Positions 22,502 through 32,715 of a stretch of DNA of 64,000 nucleotides are shown here, piece after piece (position 1 is the stretch's first letter; each line of letters opens with the position of its first letter). Source of the stretch: Neonectria sp. B-13 (lineage: Eukaryota; Ascomycota; Sordariomycetes; Hypocreales; Nectriaceae); NCBI GenBank assembly GCA_002682825.1, contig NOKP01000002.1, positions 2,423,132 to 2,487,131 of the forward strand. Reading direction: 5' to 3'. Under the pieces are notes generated by a model, which worked only from the letters and a program-made list of their open reading frames with translations, ran no database searches and was not told where the DNA came from. A program made the translations under genes and the position numbers.

Positions 22502-24940
22502 TGCAGCAACAGCTTCGCCGGACGTTCCCGACAAAACCTGCCTCACTTTTTTACGGGTGCCCCTCGAAGCAGCGAGTGAGACAAGACGAGCATTAGTCGG
22601 CTGCGAGGCGGATCTGACTCGTCAATGCGAGCTGTACTCTGCAGATCGATGATTGATGGTAGCAAGCGCGCGTGCTCTCACGCCCTTCTGGCTCACTGGC
22701 TCGCTGGGTCCGAATAGCCGAGGATGAACGACTCGAATGCAGCTCCTGCGTTGCACGAACAAACGAACCAATGACAAAGGGCGGCGACGAAGCCGGTGAT
22801 CGTGGGGCTGTCGATGATGTCGGTGCTTGTATGGATGACCTGGCGCCTGGCTTTGGTGGGGGAGCCAATCCAAGGGTTGCTGGTGCGCGAGGTTCGCACG
22901 ACGGCACGTGACTGCGCCTTGTTCACCCGGTGCTCTTTCAACCCACCGTCAACGTCAACATGAACTATGGCACTTGAGTGTACGAACACCTCCTTCGGCA
23001 TCCCGCATGGCCTTGTTTCGCCTCGCCTACCGTTTCAGGGGATGAGTGGCGGAGAAAGACAGAGAGAGAGAGAGAAGGGAGGAATGAGACAAGAGGCAGC
23101 CAGGAGAGAGGGTCTGTGCTGCTGGCAGCGAGTGAGTGACGACGACACCAACCAACTCCTCTCAGCCTCACCTGACAGACCCTGTCCTCGTTCCCTATGC
23201 GCCATCCATTATGATTGAATCCCTATATCAGTCAATTCGTATCTACACTTTGACTTCCATCTTCGATTTCTGCCGCAGCTACGACCGAATAATTTCAGAC
23301 GTCCAACTAGCCTCACCCAGTTGTCCAGGCCCGTCGACGCAGACAAGACATTGCCATCTCCATGGCACATCTTGTTTCAACCATGTGGCTTTCCCTGCAT
23401 CTTCAAGAGGACAGTTCAAACCCATCTATTTTTTGACGCCTGACCAAAGTCCCCTGGTTTGCATGTGCCCGCCCCAGGCGCACTCTCTTTCCAAACTCTC
23501 CCGTACACTTTGTCACTTAGTGGTGGTTATGTCTTGGATTTTTCTGCGCCTTCCTTTCAATACCCCGTCTGCCCGAGCCGCGTTGGAGGATGTCTTATTC
23601 ACTGGCTACGTGCCCACACTTCTCGGGTGTAGCAAATGCGAGGTTGGAGGCCAACATGTCAAGCGCCGTGGCGTCTCGACCCAATATTCGAGTATGCTTC
23701 AAGTACCTCTCAGCCATGAACACACCCCTGCCTTTCTCTGCGTGCTCGGCAGCGATAACAAAGAGGTATTGGCGGCTTCTGTCATCCCCTAAAGAGGTGT
23801 GTACGATTTGGAAGTTCGCTGATGCACAGTTGCACGCACATCCCATCCCAATTCGGATGCGTCCCTTTAGCCCCCCACCGATTAGACTACCCAGCCTGGT
23901 CTGCCTGCGAGCTGAGCAGCTTTGCAAGGGAAGTGCAGTGCACTGGAGCGGCGATAGACTGGGCCCCCGGGTTTCGATTTTATCAGGCAGCCGCAACTTC
24001 ACGCCCGGTGAATAGTTGGTCGAAAGTCAGAGGCTCATGGCGAGAGCATGAGTAGTCAGAGTGAGACAACAGACGAGAGGCCCGGCGGCCTCCGCGCTTT
24101 ATGCGGGTTGGTGGCGTTTTATGGTCTTGCATTCCTACGAATTCCTACAACGTCAACGACGCGGTGACTCGTCATCTTCAGTTGACGATGTTGGCTTGGG
24201 GACTCGTTCCTATGCGAAAGGTCACTATTGAGCAAGTTCATTGAGTGGGACAAGCAGTGAGTGTGATGTTGTCACTGCAACGACTCCGTACGACCAGCCG
24301 GTGACTACTTCGACAACCATAATCCGCTGGTGGTCCGCCTGAGTTCTCTACTGTAGCCTGCGAGATCCTTGTCTTCCATGGCTTAATCCACTTGTACCTC
24401 AGTTCCAAGGCGTACCCGGGCGCTCAGCCCCCTCGCTCCGCCCAGCGCCAGTTTTCCACTCCCACTCCAGCCAAGCCTAGCGACTAGTCCGCCCAATTGA
24501 GCAACCTCGTCTTGTTCACTTACATACCAAGTACGAACTGGTGCTGTGTAAATATCTAACGGGCCTCACGCGACGCCCCAGCCTACCCACCCACCCAGGC
24601 CATTTCAGCCCCGGGGGCTGAGACGCTACGAACCAACTGCATGACATACAGTACACTCTCGTTTCCGCCCTGTCCCGTTCTCTTGGTTTGGCCCAGCCTC
24701 TGCAGGCGCATGCAAGCAGGTCTTGGGTCGATAGGCTTTCGAACGTCTGCGTGCCCAGGTTTCTTGAGCGAGCCTCATTGGAGTGACTGCCAGGTACGAT
24801 GTCACTGTAATAGGTACAGGCACCATGCCCTGCTGCCTTTCTTGGCTTTGCGGTGGGGCTTGCGTATAACTCGAGTATAAAGAGATCCTGCCTCGTACGC
24901 ACTGCGTCACTGTAGACGACCACCCCAAATTTTTAGACCC
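22502..24940. other. Divergent intergenic region MLH1 / hypothetical gene
   Basis: About 2.4 kb. The longest frames are 218 residues (plus, 23136-23792) and 135 residues (minus, 23595-24002). Neither is recognised; the minus one has somewhat protein-like composition and is discussed as a finding. Purine repeats (AGAGAGAG) lie near 23057-23080. A TATA-like element lies just before the next gene. Confidence 0.5.
24876..24882 (+). promoter_or_regulatory. TATA-like element of the hypothetical gene at 24941
   Basis: TATAAAG, 65 bp upstream of the chosen ATG at 24941, in the expected orientation. Confidence 0.45.
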
Positions 24941-25711
24941 ATGGATCAACAAGGTGTCAACTCGCCCTCGCGATCAACTCTACCTGCTCCCTTATCCCTG
25001 GGGCATCTCAATCTCGGAAGATCTCCAGCATCTGAAGTAACCATGACTGGCCAGCCCCCAACGTCGACTTTCCCTGAGCCGTCCACCAGGTTAGCGAACC
25101 CGAATCCAGCTCTATCACCCTGTCTGGCTCGCCTGCCTCCATCGTATAATATCTAGTTGCTAATGATGTCTCTTTCCCTCGCGTCTAGTCGCGGTTCACC
25201 CACGAGGTCGCTCATGGACGTTGACCAGTCCAATGGTATCGGATCCCCGCAGTCCCCTCCTCAATCCCCGGGAAGACCTCCCAGTCATCCAAACCCTCCT
25301 GGTCCTCCTAGTCGTCCTCGTCGAGAGTTACCAGCGCATCCACGCCTCACCCGCAGCCGTCTCCGCGAAGGATTGATCGGTTCTGGCCGACGGGTCAGCT
25401 CAATCCAAGAGGTCCTCAACATTGACGAGGGTGGTCACCGGGAGGCCGACGACATCCTCCGCGGCATCGGCGGCTTCTCCGAGTTCAATTCTCTCCCGAG
25501 TGCTGCCCTCCAAAACGCCGCCTTGGAGAACGACATCGAAGAGATGCACCGCGCTGGCGAAGATAGGAAGAGACGACATCTCGAGGAGCGCCGCCGCCGA
25601 CGTGCCCAACAACGGCCCCGCCAATCCGGCGCCCAGTCCGCGGTCTCCGCAGTCTCCGCAGTTGCCCGGCAGGAGACACCACCCACGGGCCACAAGGCAT
25701 TGGACGAATAG
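24941..25711 (+). CDS. Hypothetical Pro/Ser-rich protein with charged helical C-terminus
   Basis: Two exons, 24941-25089 and 25189-25711, giving 223 residues. The 99-nt intron is inferred from a GTTAGC donor, a GCTAAT branch near 25159 and a GTCTAG acceptor; it joins two open frames in phase 2. The first half is disordered (SPQSPPQSPGRPPSHP and similar Pro/Ser motifs). The second half has LTRSRLREGLIGSGRRVSS, IQEVLNIDEGGH and a predicted amphipathic, strongly charged helix (IEEMHRAGEDRKRRHLEERRRRRAQQ), which could be nuclear or nucleic-acid-associated. I do not recognise a family. An earlier acceptor (25155) is possible but lies before the best branch site. Confidence 0.6.
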
Positions 25712-26480
25712 ATGGGCCCTGTTAAGATGCAAATAAGAGTAAGAAAGGAAACGACATTTGATGACGGCGAATGAAATTGGCAGGCTGGGCGCTTTAAGAA
25801 TTAGACGGGCTAGGCGTTTTGTAAGGGGAGGGAAGTCGTTATTTCGATCATCGATCTCAGGTCCTTAGGTATACATACATACCCTCGACGATTACTTTTG
25901 GATGGGATGACTGTGGCACTTGGCACACTGGCCTTACACTGAGTAGATACACCGGAGTGGGTGCTACCACATGATTTAGTACGCGAGAATAGACTTGATT
26001 TTCGCTTTGTTTTGTTTGCCTGTCTACGTCGTAGTTAACAGGAGAGGAACAATACTGGTTTGGTTTCAGCGATATCTCAGACCCTATCACTACATACCTT
26101 AACCTAGCGGCAGACTAGAATGACACTCACTTGCGGCTCAAACTTCCACAATGACCGTTATATTCGGATGGATGTACTAGATTTGTGCATCGGCTGGCAC
26201 TCTGGCGTTACCTACAAAACGCTCCGTTCGCGAATCGGGTCTCGCTACGCTGTCGGAGAATTGTCCTAATGCCACAGCATCACCACTGTCCACATTATCG
26301 CATCTCATCATGGACCCCTAGCCCGAGGCGAAGCCATCCATGGCCCAATACAGGTCATCTTTAGTACATGGGTTTCTCGCGGCACGCAGCACGCAGCACC
26401 TCACCAACCTGAGCGAGCGCCGAACATGCACGGATACCCGTACAGAGCACTGGTATCACAAGCACAGCACCGCGCCCTTT

Positions 26481-26518
26481 CATTTCCCTCCCCATTTCCC
26501 TCCCCATTTCCCTTCCCG
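26481..26518. repeat. CATTTCCCTCCC tandem repeat, about 3 copies
   Basis: 12-bp pyrimidine-only unit repeated three times, the last copy imperfect. Confidence 0.8.
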
Positions 26519-26578
26519 CTTCAACCCATCTCCGCCTCACCTTACCTCCATGTGCTTTTGATCACGTACTTGTCATCT

Positions 26579-26617
<39 letters not shown>

Positions 26618-26620
26618 CCG
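26579..26620. repeat. (GTCGCC)n microsatellite
   Basis: Six uninterrupted copies of CCGTCG/GTCGCC followed by a degenerate one. The unit is a multiple of three, but no supported gene covers it. Confidence 0.85.
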
Positions 26621-27452
26621 CTCGCGGAGAACAACCGACCATGTAGGATGCTTCTGGGGTATCACCCACCCCCAGTGTCAACCGCCCTCTGCCATACACG
26701 CTTTCACCATTGTCGATCGATGCCAGGAAATAGGTCATATGTGAATCGCATTATACATTTGACTGCGGCGTATTTTTTTATCCGCCGCCCTCTGGGCTCC
26801 CTGGCCCCAGTCATCCTGACCGCACCTATAGGCATCTCCCGCCGTTTCTCCTCTCCGTTTCCCTTCACCTTCTTTGTATCCTCATTTCTCTCTTGTCTCA
26901 CATTACCCATTGTCATGGCGTTCAGATCCTGTTGTATCCGTCTTCTCGCTTGCCATGCATGCCCCAACTTATGCCTGCGTCGCATCTGGCCCGTCGCTCA
27001 ACAATTATTCCCACCACGCACGCCGCCCAACCTGGGCATCTGATCGGCGCCAAGGCACGTATTATCGTACAGACCCGTCCATTATAGACAGTTCGGATCC
27101 ATCTAATCACCTTTCCGGCTCTTAAAATCAACATGTGCGGCTACATTCTCCACCAACGCCATCGGCTGAAATGCCCAAAGAGTAAAACCCCACCCCCGAC
27201 AGAAACCTCTCCATTACTGCCCCTATCCCCACAAAGGGTTGGCATGTATTATGCGATGCCTCTCCGAAGACGATTATTATACGAGCATCATCTTTCGAAC
27301 GGGACACACGATTCAGCCGAGATGACCAAGACACACTGGACGAATTATGCGCTTGTTCCAAGTGGGACTGGGTTTCTCGTGCTTGGAGTGTCAAGTTACT
27401 GTTGTTTGCCCGGTCACTGGATAGAGAGCCCAGAAATCGGACGATCGCGGTG

Positions 27453-29788
27453 CTATCGTGGTTGTCCTGGCGCATCCGGCCTCTCAATCAGCCCTCCGAT
27501 GTCGACTCTGCCCGGTCGTTCCTCACGAGACCAGGTCCGCTCCCCAGGGTGCTCGCCATGGTCCTGCTGTGCTCGAATTGGCGGTAGCTGAAATGACGGT
27601 TGCGGTTGCGGTCGAGGTCGAATCGTCGTCGTCAGTTCGCTTCGAGGAATGTGGTATGAAGTCGGACCCAGATACTCTTGACGGCTCGGTGACGGGGCAT
27701 ACGAGGAAGCCCCGACACCCATCCCCGGAGCTGGGTTTGGTGGCAGCTGCGTCGATGGGCCTGATGGCCGGGATCCAAGCGGGCCTTCGCTGAACCTCTG
27801 ACGTGCTGGATCGAACGCTGCAGACACTGGGGCTCGCTGACCGTAAGCCGCAAGGGGGGCTTGCGGGGTGTTGTAAGCTTGAGCAGCATCGCGGAAAAGA
27901 GGTGAAGGAGCCTGTGGATAAGGATGTCGTGCTGCAAGGCTCAACACCAACACCACGAAATAGATGGACCCTTCCTTCGCAAGACCCAGGCGAATAGGGT
28001 ACGGCCTGGCCTGTCCATCAAATGTCCTAAAGGTTAGGTACTCCTGACGCTCAAGCTGGAACCGCCCGACTTCCTCTGCGCTGAAACCAAGTCCCTGTAT
28101 GATGTGGTCGAGTCTGGCTAGGATCGGAGGGAGGTAGTTCGGCTCTTTTCTCGTTTGCTCTTCGAGGAGCTGACTTCGGATTGCGAGCACCTTTTCTCGT
28201 TCTGCCGGTACCACCACATCGCTGAGATTTCGTCCCTGTATGTTGGTACCACCAATCGCATCCATAAACACTGGCGACACTTTGGCGAATTCCATCTTCA
28301 TGTTCAAGAACGCCACGGGCTCCGGCACCCGAGCAGCAATCGACGAGGGTCCCGCATAAATATTTGAATCCGCAGGTGGAGCCCGTTCAAGGTATCGGGG
28401 AGGCATCGGATCACTTGTTCGGCAGTTAGCACTCCATCTAACCATGCTCCCAGAGTGAGTATGTTACCCTGAGCCCATTACACCACCAGATGGGTATATA
28501 CTCAGCGGTCGTCTCGCAGCTGCATCCTGGGGATGTGAAAACCGAGACGGATCATACCGCGCGTCTCGATCGTCTCTCAAGCGCGGACGGCCTCGTTTCT
28601 TATGTTGAACATCAACGCATGAGTCCTCCTTTCCATTTGTAATGCATCTTGAACAAGGTCGTTGGGCTACAATACAAATTAGCACAAGTTTCAGAACACG
28701 GAAATGCATCTGCTCATTAGCCACGGCACTCGCCATGTAGGCAGCTCAATAAGCATTATCATCAGCCCTCAAGCCACTTCTCGCAGATCACAAGTCTTCC
28801 AACGCCATATTTGCAGCCGCTCTTTCAACACCAGCTAGTGAGCTCGTCGTCACCGCGTTCTGGTCAAGGTTTCTGGCATGAAATAGGTCCCTCGGTGCGC
28901 CACACCCCTTACAAGCCAAGGGTGTTGTTCCCATGCTACAAGAGTGCATGGTCGGCCATCTGTAGGGTGATGCCTTCCTCCCCGGACAGGTTGGTGCGGC
29001 TGGAGGTGACGTCACCCTGTTGGTGTGTTGCCGGGCTCGGGCGTTGGACTCGATGCAAAATGACTATTGTGGGAAATCGAGGAGGTAGGGAAATAATCTT
29101 CTGTACGTACCGTCACATCTATCAACTGGGTCAGCTACTTAGTACACGGGGGTTTCCAATTCTACAGATGTTCTTACCGGAGATGGGCTCGCTTGCATGG
29201 CACGCAGGCAGAAGCCACATGGCCCTTGGTCTTCCTTTGGGACTTGGGTGAGGTCATTTGCTGGGCTTCAGCACCCGGTAGACGACTGGGTGCAGGATAT
29301 GGTGCTGGCGCGCTTGGCCCGCCTGTCGTCAGATAGCCCTGTTGCTGGGGCATTCCCGGAACTCCAGGTTGGGGATACGGAGCCGGCCTAGCTAGGCTTT
29401 CTTCAGGTCGTCGATACGGGTACGGCATTGCGTCTTGCTGCTCTTGCTGAAACAGCCTGGGCAGAGACTGGGGCATATTGTGCGGCCCTCGGGGATCGAT
29501 TGGAGATTGCTGATTCGGAGTTCCACGATAGGCATCCTGGGGGTTGACAGCCGGATAGCCACCTGGTACCTGACCCCGTTCGCCGGCCCCTTGGAATGGC
29601 TTCGAGGGAAGGGGCGGAGACCCTGACATAGGCGGAGAGGGATATGCCCGAGACCGGGCAGAGTCGTCGACCTCTGCTCTCTTGGGTGCCCAGGTCAGGT
29701 CTAAGGCGATTCGCGCCAGGTCTGAGATTCCTCGGCGCTGGCCGAGCGGAACAGGCGTTGCGTCGACGGGGAGACTTCTCGGGAGCAT
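27453..29788 (-). CDS. Zn(II)2Cys6 transcription factor with PAS-like segment
   Basis: Four coding exons: 29788-29178, 29118-29111 (8 nt), 28666-28468, 28413-27453, giving 592 residues. Residues 1-190 are Pro/Gln-rich. The zinc cluster follows at about residues 191-218 with spacing C-x2-C-x6-C-x5-C-x2-C-x8-C (CVPCKRAHLRCD, RPCSRC) and then the basic linker HKKRGRPRLRDDRD. A segment at about residues 300-415 (FLNMKMEFAKVSPVFMD, GRNLSDVVVPAERE, GSIYFVVLVLSL) resembles a PAS fold. The C-terminus is Pro/Gln-rich and disordered. Such proteins are nuclear DNA-binding regulators; its targets are unknown. In-frame TAA 18 nt upstream makes 29788 the first ATG unless a 5' exon is spliced in at a candidate acceptor (CCAGCAG) just upstream. 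The second intron is 444 nt. Confidence 0.8.
29111..29118 (-). other. 8-nt microexon inside the zinc-cluster codons
   Basis: Reads A TGT GAC G between a TTGATAG acceptor and a GTACGTACAG donor. It completes Arg, supplies Cys and Asp, and gives the first base of Ala (AHLR-CD-AQRPC). Without it the third zinc-binding Cys is lost and the frame breaks. Confidence 0.78.
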
Positions 29789-31800
29789 GGAGGGAGCGCT
29801 TCTGCTGGTTTAGTTGGCCCAACGAAGAGTCGCCCGTATGGTCGACCCAACAATCGAAGACTCTCCTGTCGGTTTCGACTCGCTGGAAAGACTCGCTTTG
29901 GCTGTCGGCATACCCTTCCGAGAAGTACGACAGTTGACTAGAGTTGAGGAAATACCCTCGGTGAAAAGGGTGGGTGCCAAGGACGCAATGATGGGATGGT
30001 GAGTAGTCTCTCGAGCTTAAGGGCGAAACAGCTAACAGGATCCCTTGGGGGGGACTTGTCGAGGATGATCCCGATATGGTCACAATGTTTGCCCCGCGCA
30101 GAATATCTGCACAGAAGAGCTGCCCAACAAGCAGAACAAGACCCAGAAGAGTTGGGTGTTGGGACAGTGTCAGCAACGTCAAGCCGTAGCAGCGAGGCCG
30201 CAGGTTAAGGATCGACGACAACGACAGGCGAGGGTGAGTCGCTGTGGGACGAGATGATGCACCGTGATACTAGGAAGATGGATCTTGGGGCGCCCTGGTG
30301 ATACGGCATGAAGCCGTGCTGGTGGGATGTCGAGAAGGGTTCGGGCCACTACAGAGATGCCCAGGGGCCGGGAACTGAGGAGTGGACTCGGGGGACGATG
30401 GACGTGATGGGGGGGCTTCGTCGGGTCTTTCCTGGCCAGCAAGTTGCGAGCACGAGAGGCGGATTCTGAATGGAAGCTGGATGGTGGCTCGCGGTTGGTT
30501 TTTGTGTGACTATCGGGCTGCTGGAGGGGGCGGCGCAATTGAGATGCAGCCGGGGTTGGTTCAGGGTTGGCGACAGGGCATCGGGGACGACCCTTGTTCG
30601 GATTTTAGAGTGGCTGCTAATCAAGGATTCCGGTAGAGGGTTATGCCATGGCGATCCCCAGTCAGCGGTCTATTACTGACGAGAATTCTCCGCGTGTCTT
30701 GGGGCCCGAGGCGTTTGACCTGTGTTAGTCTTGCAAGTGCAATAAGACACCACGGGCGGCAATGATTGGGGCGTACGGGGCAGTGGAGGTAAAGTGGAAG
30801 TGGTGAATGAGCCTGGCGAGAGGAGGGAGAGGGGGCGGTATCTTGTCTCGAGTGGGAGTTGTTTACTACAAGGGCTGAGAGGAGAGTCTCATGTGATGTG
30901 AGATGAGGCCGTTGTGTTGTTGGCAGCAACAATTAGAGGCTAGAGAGACGATGGGAGGCTGGACTTTGAAGCATCTGGTGAAAGGGGGAGAGTCGAGATG
31001 ATGGGCAGAAAGAGACGGACGAGCGCCGACTGGCTGGGGAGAAATCGGCAGGCCCGAAAAGATGGGATGACAGCAAGCGAGACAACGGCAGGTAGGAAAA
31101 CTAGCAGCAAATGGAGAAGGAGGAGGAGCAGCCAGTAGTTAACTAGACAGGGCAGGGTCCCGAGAGCAGGCTCAGAAGAGAGGAGCGGAGGATGCAGGTA
31201 GGTTGCTACTTCCTTGCTGGGTCAATACTCGTCCGTAGGCGAGCCGGTAGGTATTGAGGTACATGGGTAGCGGGAGTAAGTGGTGGAGGTGGAAGTGGAG
31301 GTGGAGGCACAGGTAGAGGCACGCACGGGTAGAGGCACAGATAGAGGCACAGGTATAGGCAGAGTTAGAGGCCGAAGTAGAGGAGCAAGTACATACACCT
31401 CAGTAAGAGGATGAAAGAGGCGGTTGTGTTAGGGCAGAGGGGGGTGCGGTCAGCGAAGGGGAAGAGGGACGAGGGACGACGGGGACAAAGCCAGCTAACC
31501 ACGCAGCTAGTGTCGAGTTACCCGCAACCCTGCAGTATCAAGGAAGAGACGATGATGATGAAGAAGGCACATGATGGGGAAAGGGAGGGAGTGGGGGGCA
31601 AGGCAGGGGGGCGTGGATCAACAAGACAGACGAGACACGAGAAGCTCAAGACGGGAGATGCGAGTTAGGAGATGCGAGATGGACGACGGAGGCATGGGGA
31701 CCAGCCAGGTGACAATGCGCAAGCTAAAGCTGAAGCATGGACCAAGTGCCAATCAATTCTCGTGAAGAGTGTGGTGGACTGAGTTTGTGATTGATGATAG
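29789..31800. other. 5' flank of the transcription factor, purine-rich on the plus strand
   Basis: About 2 kb upstream of the factor's ATG. From about 30,750 to 31,680 the plus strand is rich in G and A (CT-rich on the factor's sense strand), as expected for a fungal promoter or long 5' UTR. A 272-residue minus frame (29403-30221) overlaps the coding exon in another frame and looks like a shadow. No other gene was recognised. Confidence 0.5.
31262..31390. repeat. Degenerate GGTAGAGGCACA-type tandem repeat
   Basis: About ten imperfect 6- and 12-bp units (GTGGAG, AGGTAGAGGCAC, AGATAGAGGCAC) on the purine-rich strand. A minisatellite in the upstream region of the transcription factor. Confidence 0.7.
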
Positions 31801-32050
31801 ACACTCAAGACGGCTCTCGCAACGACATAGACCTCGCAGGTGGTGCGCGTGGCATGGGGTCAGTGAAAGCTCTCGCCTCCTGTGCTGGCTTTTGCCCAAG
31901 ACAGTCAAGCCGGTGGGTAGGGCTGTTTCGCCTTGTTGCTGCCGTCATGACCAGGACGACCAAGATCAGCGAAAGCGTACAGTACCTAACAGCCGGAGCT
32001 TCAGATTCGGACGACGGCCCCAACCCTGCCTGTCTGCCAACGTGCATGGA

Positions 32051-32068
32051 GTACGAAGTACTTCGTAC
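32051..32068. repeat. 18-bp perfect palindrome GTACGAAGTACTTCGTAC
   Basis: Exact self-complementary sequence in the gene-poor region. The half-word TACGAAGTA recurs at 33304, 34564, 34687 (reverse), 41980 and 48317, and nearly so at 39663. Confidence 0.85.
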
Positions 32069-32687
32069 CTAGCCTGGCAAGTCCCAGGTCCCAGCTAGGC
32101 TGGTGGCTCAAAAGCCTGCTGGACTGGCCGGAGACGAGAGAAAGAGGGTGTGCTCGTCGAGTTCGGGGGGCGTGGTGTCTGGACTCTGTCGGTCTGTCAA
32201 CATCTCTGTCGAACATGGGCAGCATGGGCGTCCACGGTCCAGCTCCAGTGTCAGCGCGAAAGGCCAGCGTTGGCATTGGCCTTAGTCTTGGTATGGGCAC
32301 CAGCGCGGGCATGGGAGTGGGCGTCTTTGGCGTTAGAGAGCGGGCTTTTGGGGCGGCCATGGCAAAGTCTTGGTCCCCATTCTGCGTCTGCTGGGTTCCT
32401 TGTTACCGCATTGCTGCATGGCCTAGGTTAGCCGGTGGTCGACGGTGAGTTGACCACTGTTTGGGAGCGCCAGAGCGGGAGCGGGAAGGGGCCAAGATGC
32501 AGATGGGACTGCAATACAACTAGGACGTCCGTCTGGAGAAGCAGGATTCAAGGAGAAATCATGGGATGAGAAAGCGGGGGCACTAAACGCCCTGGTGGCC
32601 GGGGTAGGTCTGGTCAAGGGCCGGGGGCTGGGATATTCGAGGGCGGATGATGCAAGAGACGATGGTTGAGGGTTGATTGAGAGGGAT

Positions 32688-32715
32688 GGACCGTGGACCG
32701 TGGACCGTGGACCGT
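32688..32715. repeat. GGACCGT tandem repeat, 4 copies
   Basis: Four exact 7-bp units in a row, followed by GTAGGTAGGTAAGGTAA. Confidence 0.85.

Larger units (their letters stand above)
25712..27452. other. Intergenic region between two 3' ends
   Basis: About 1.7 kb between the hypothetical gene and the 3' end of the transcription factor. It holds two short tandem repeats near 26481 and 26579. Remaining frames are short and unrecognised. Confidence 0.55.

Noticed and set aside
29403..30221. 272-residue minus frame overlapping the transcription factor's first exon
   Set aside because: It runs in another frame over the Pro/Gln-rich coding exon and the leader; no conserved motif, and the zinc cluster lies in the other frame.
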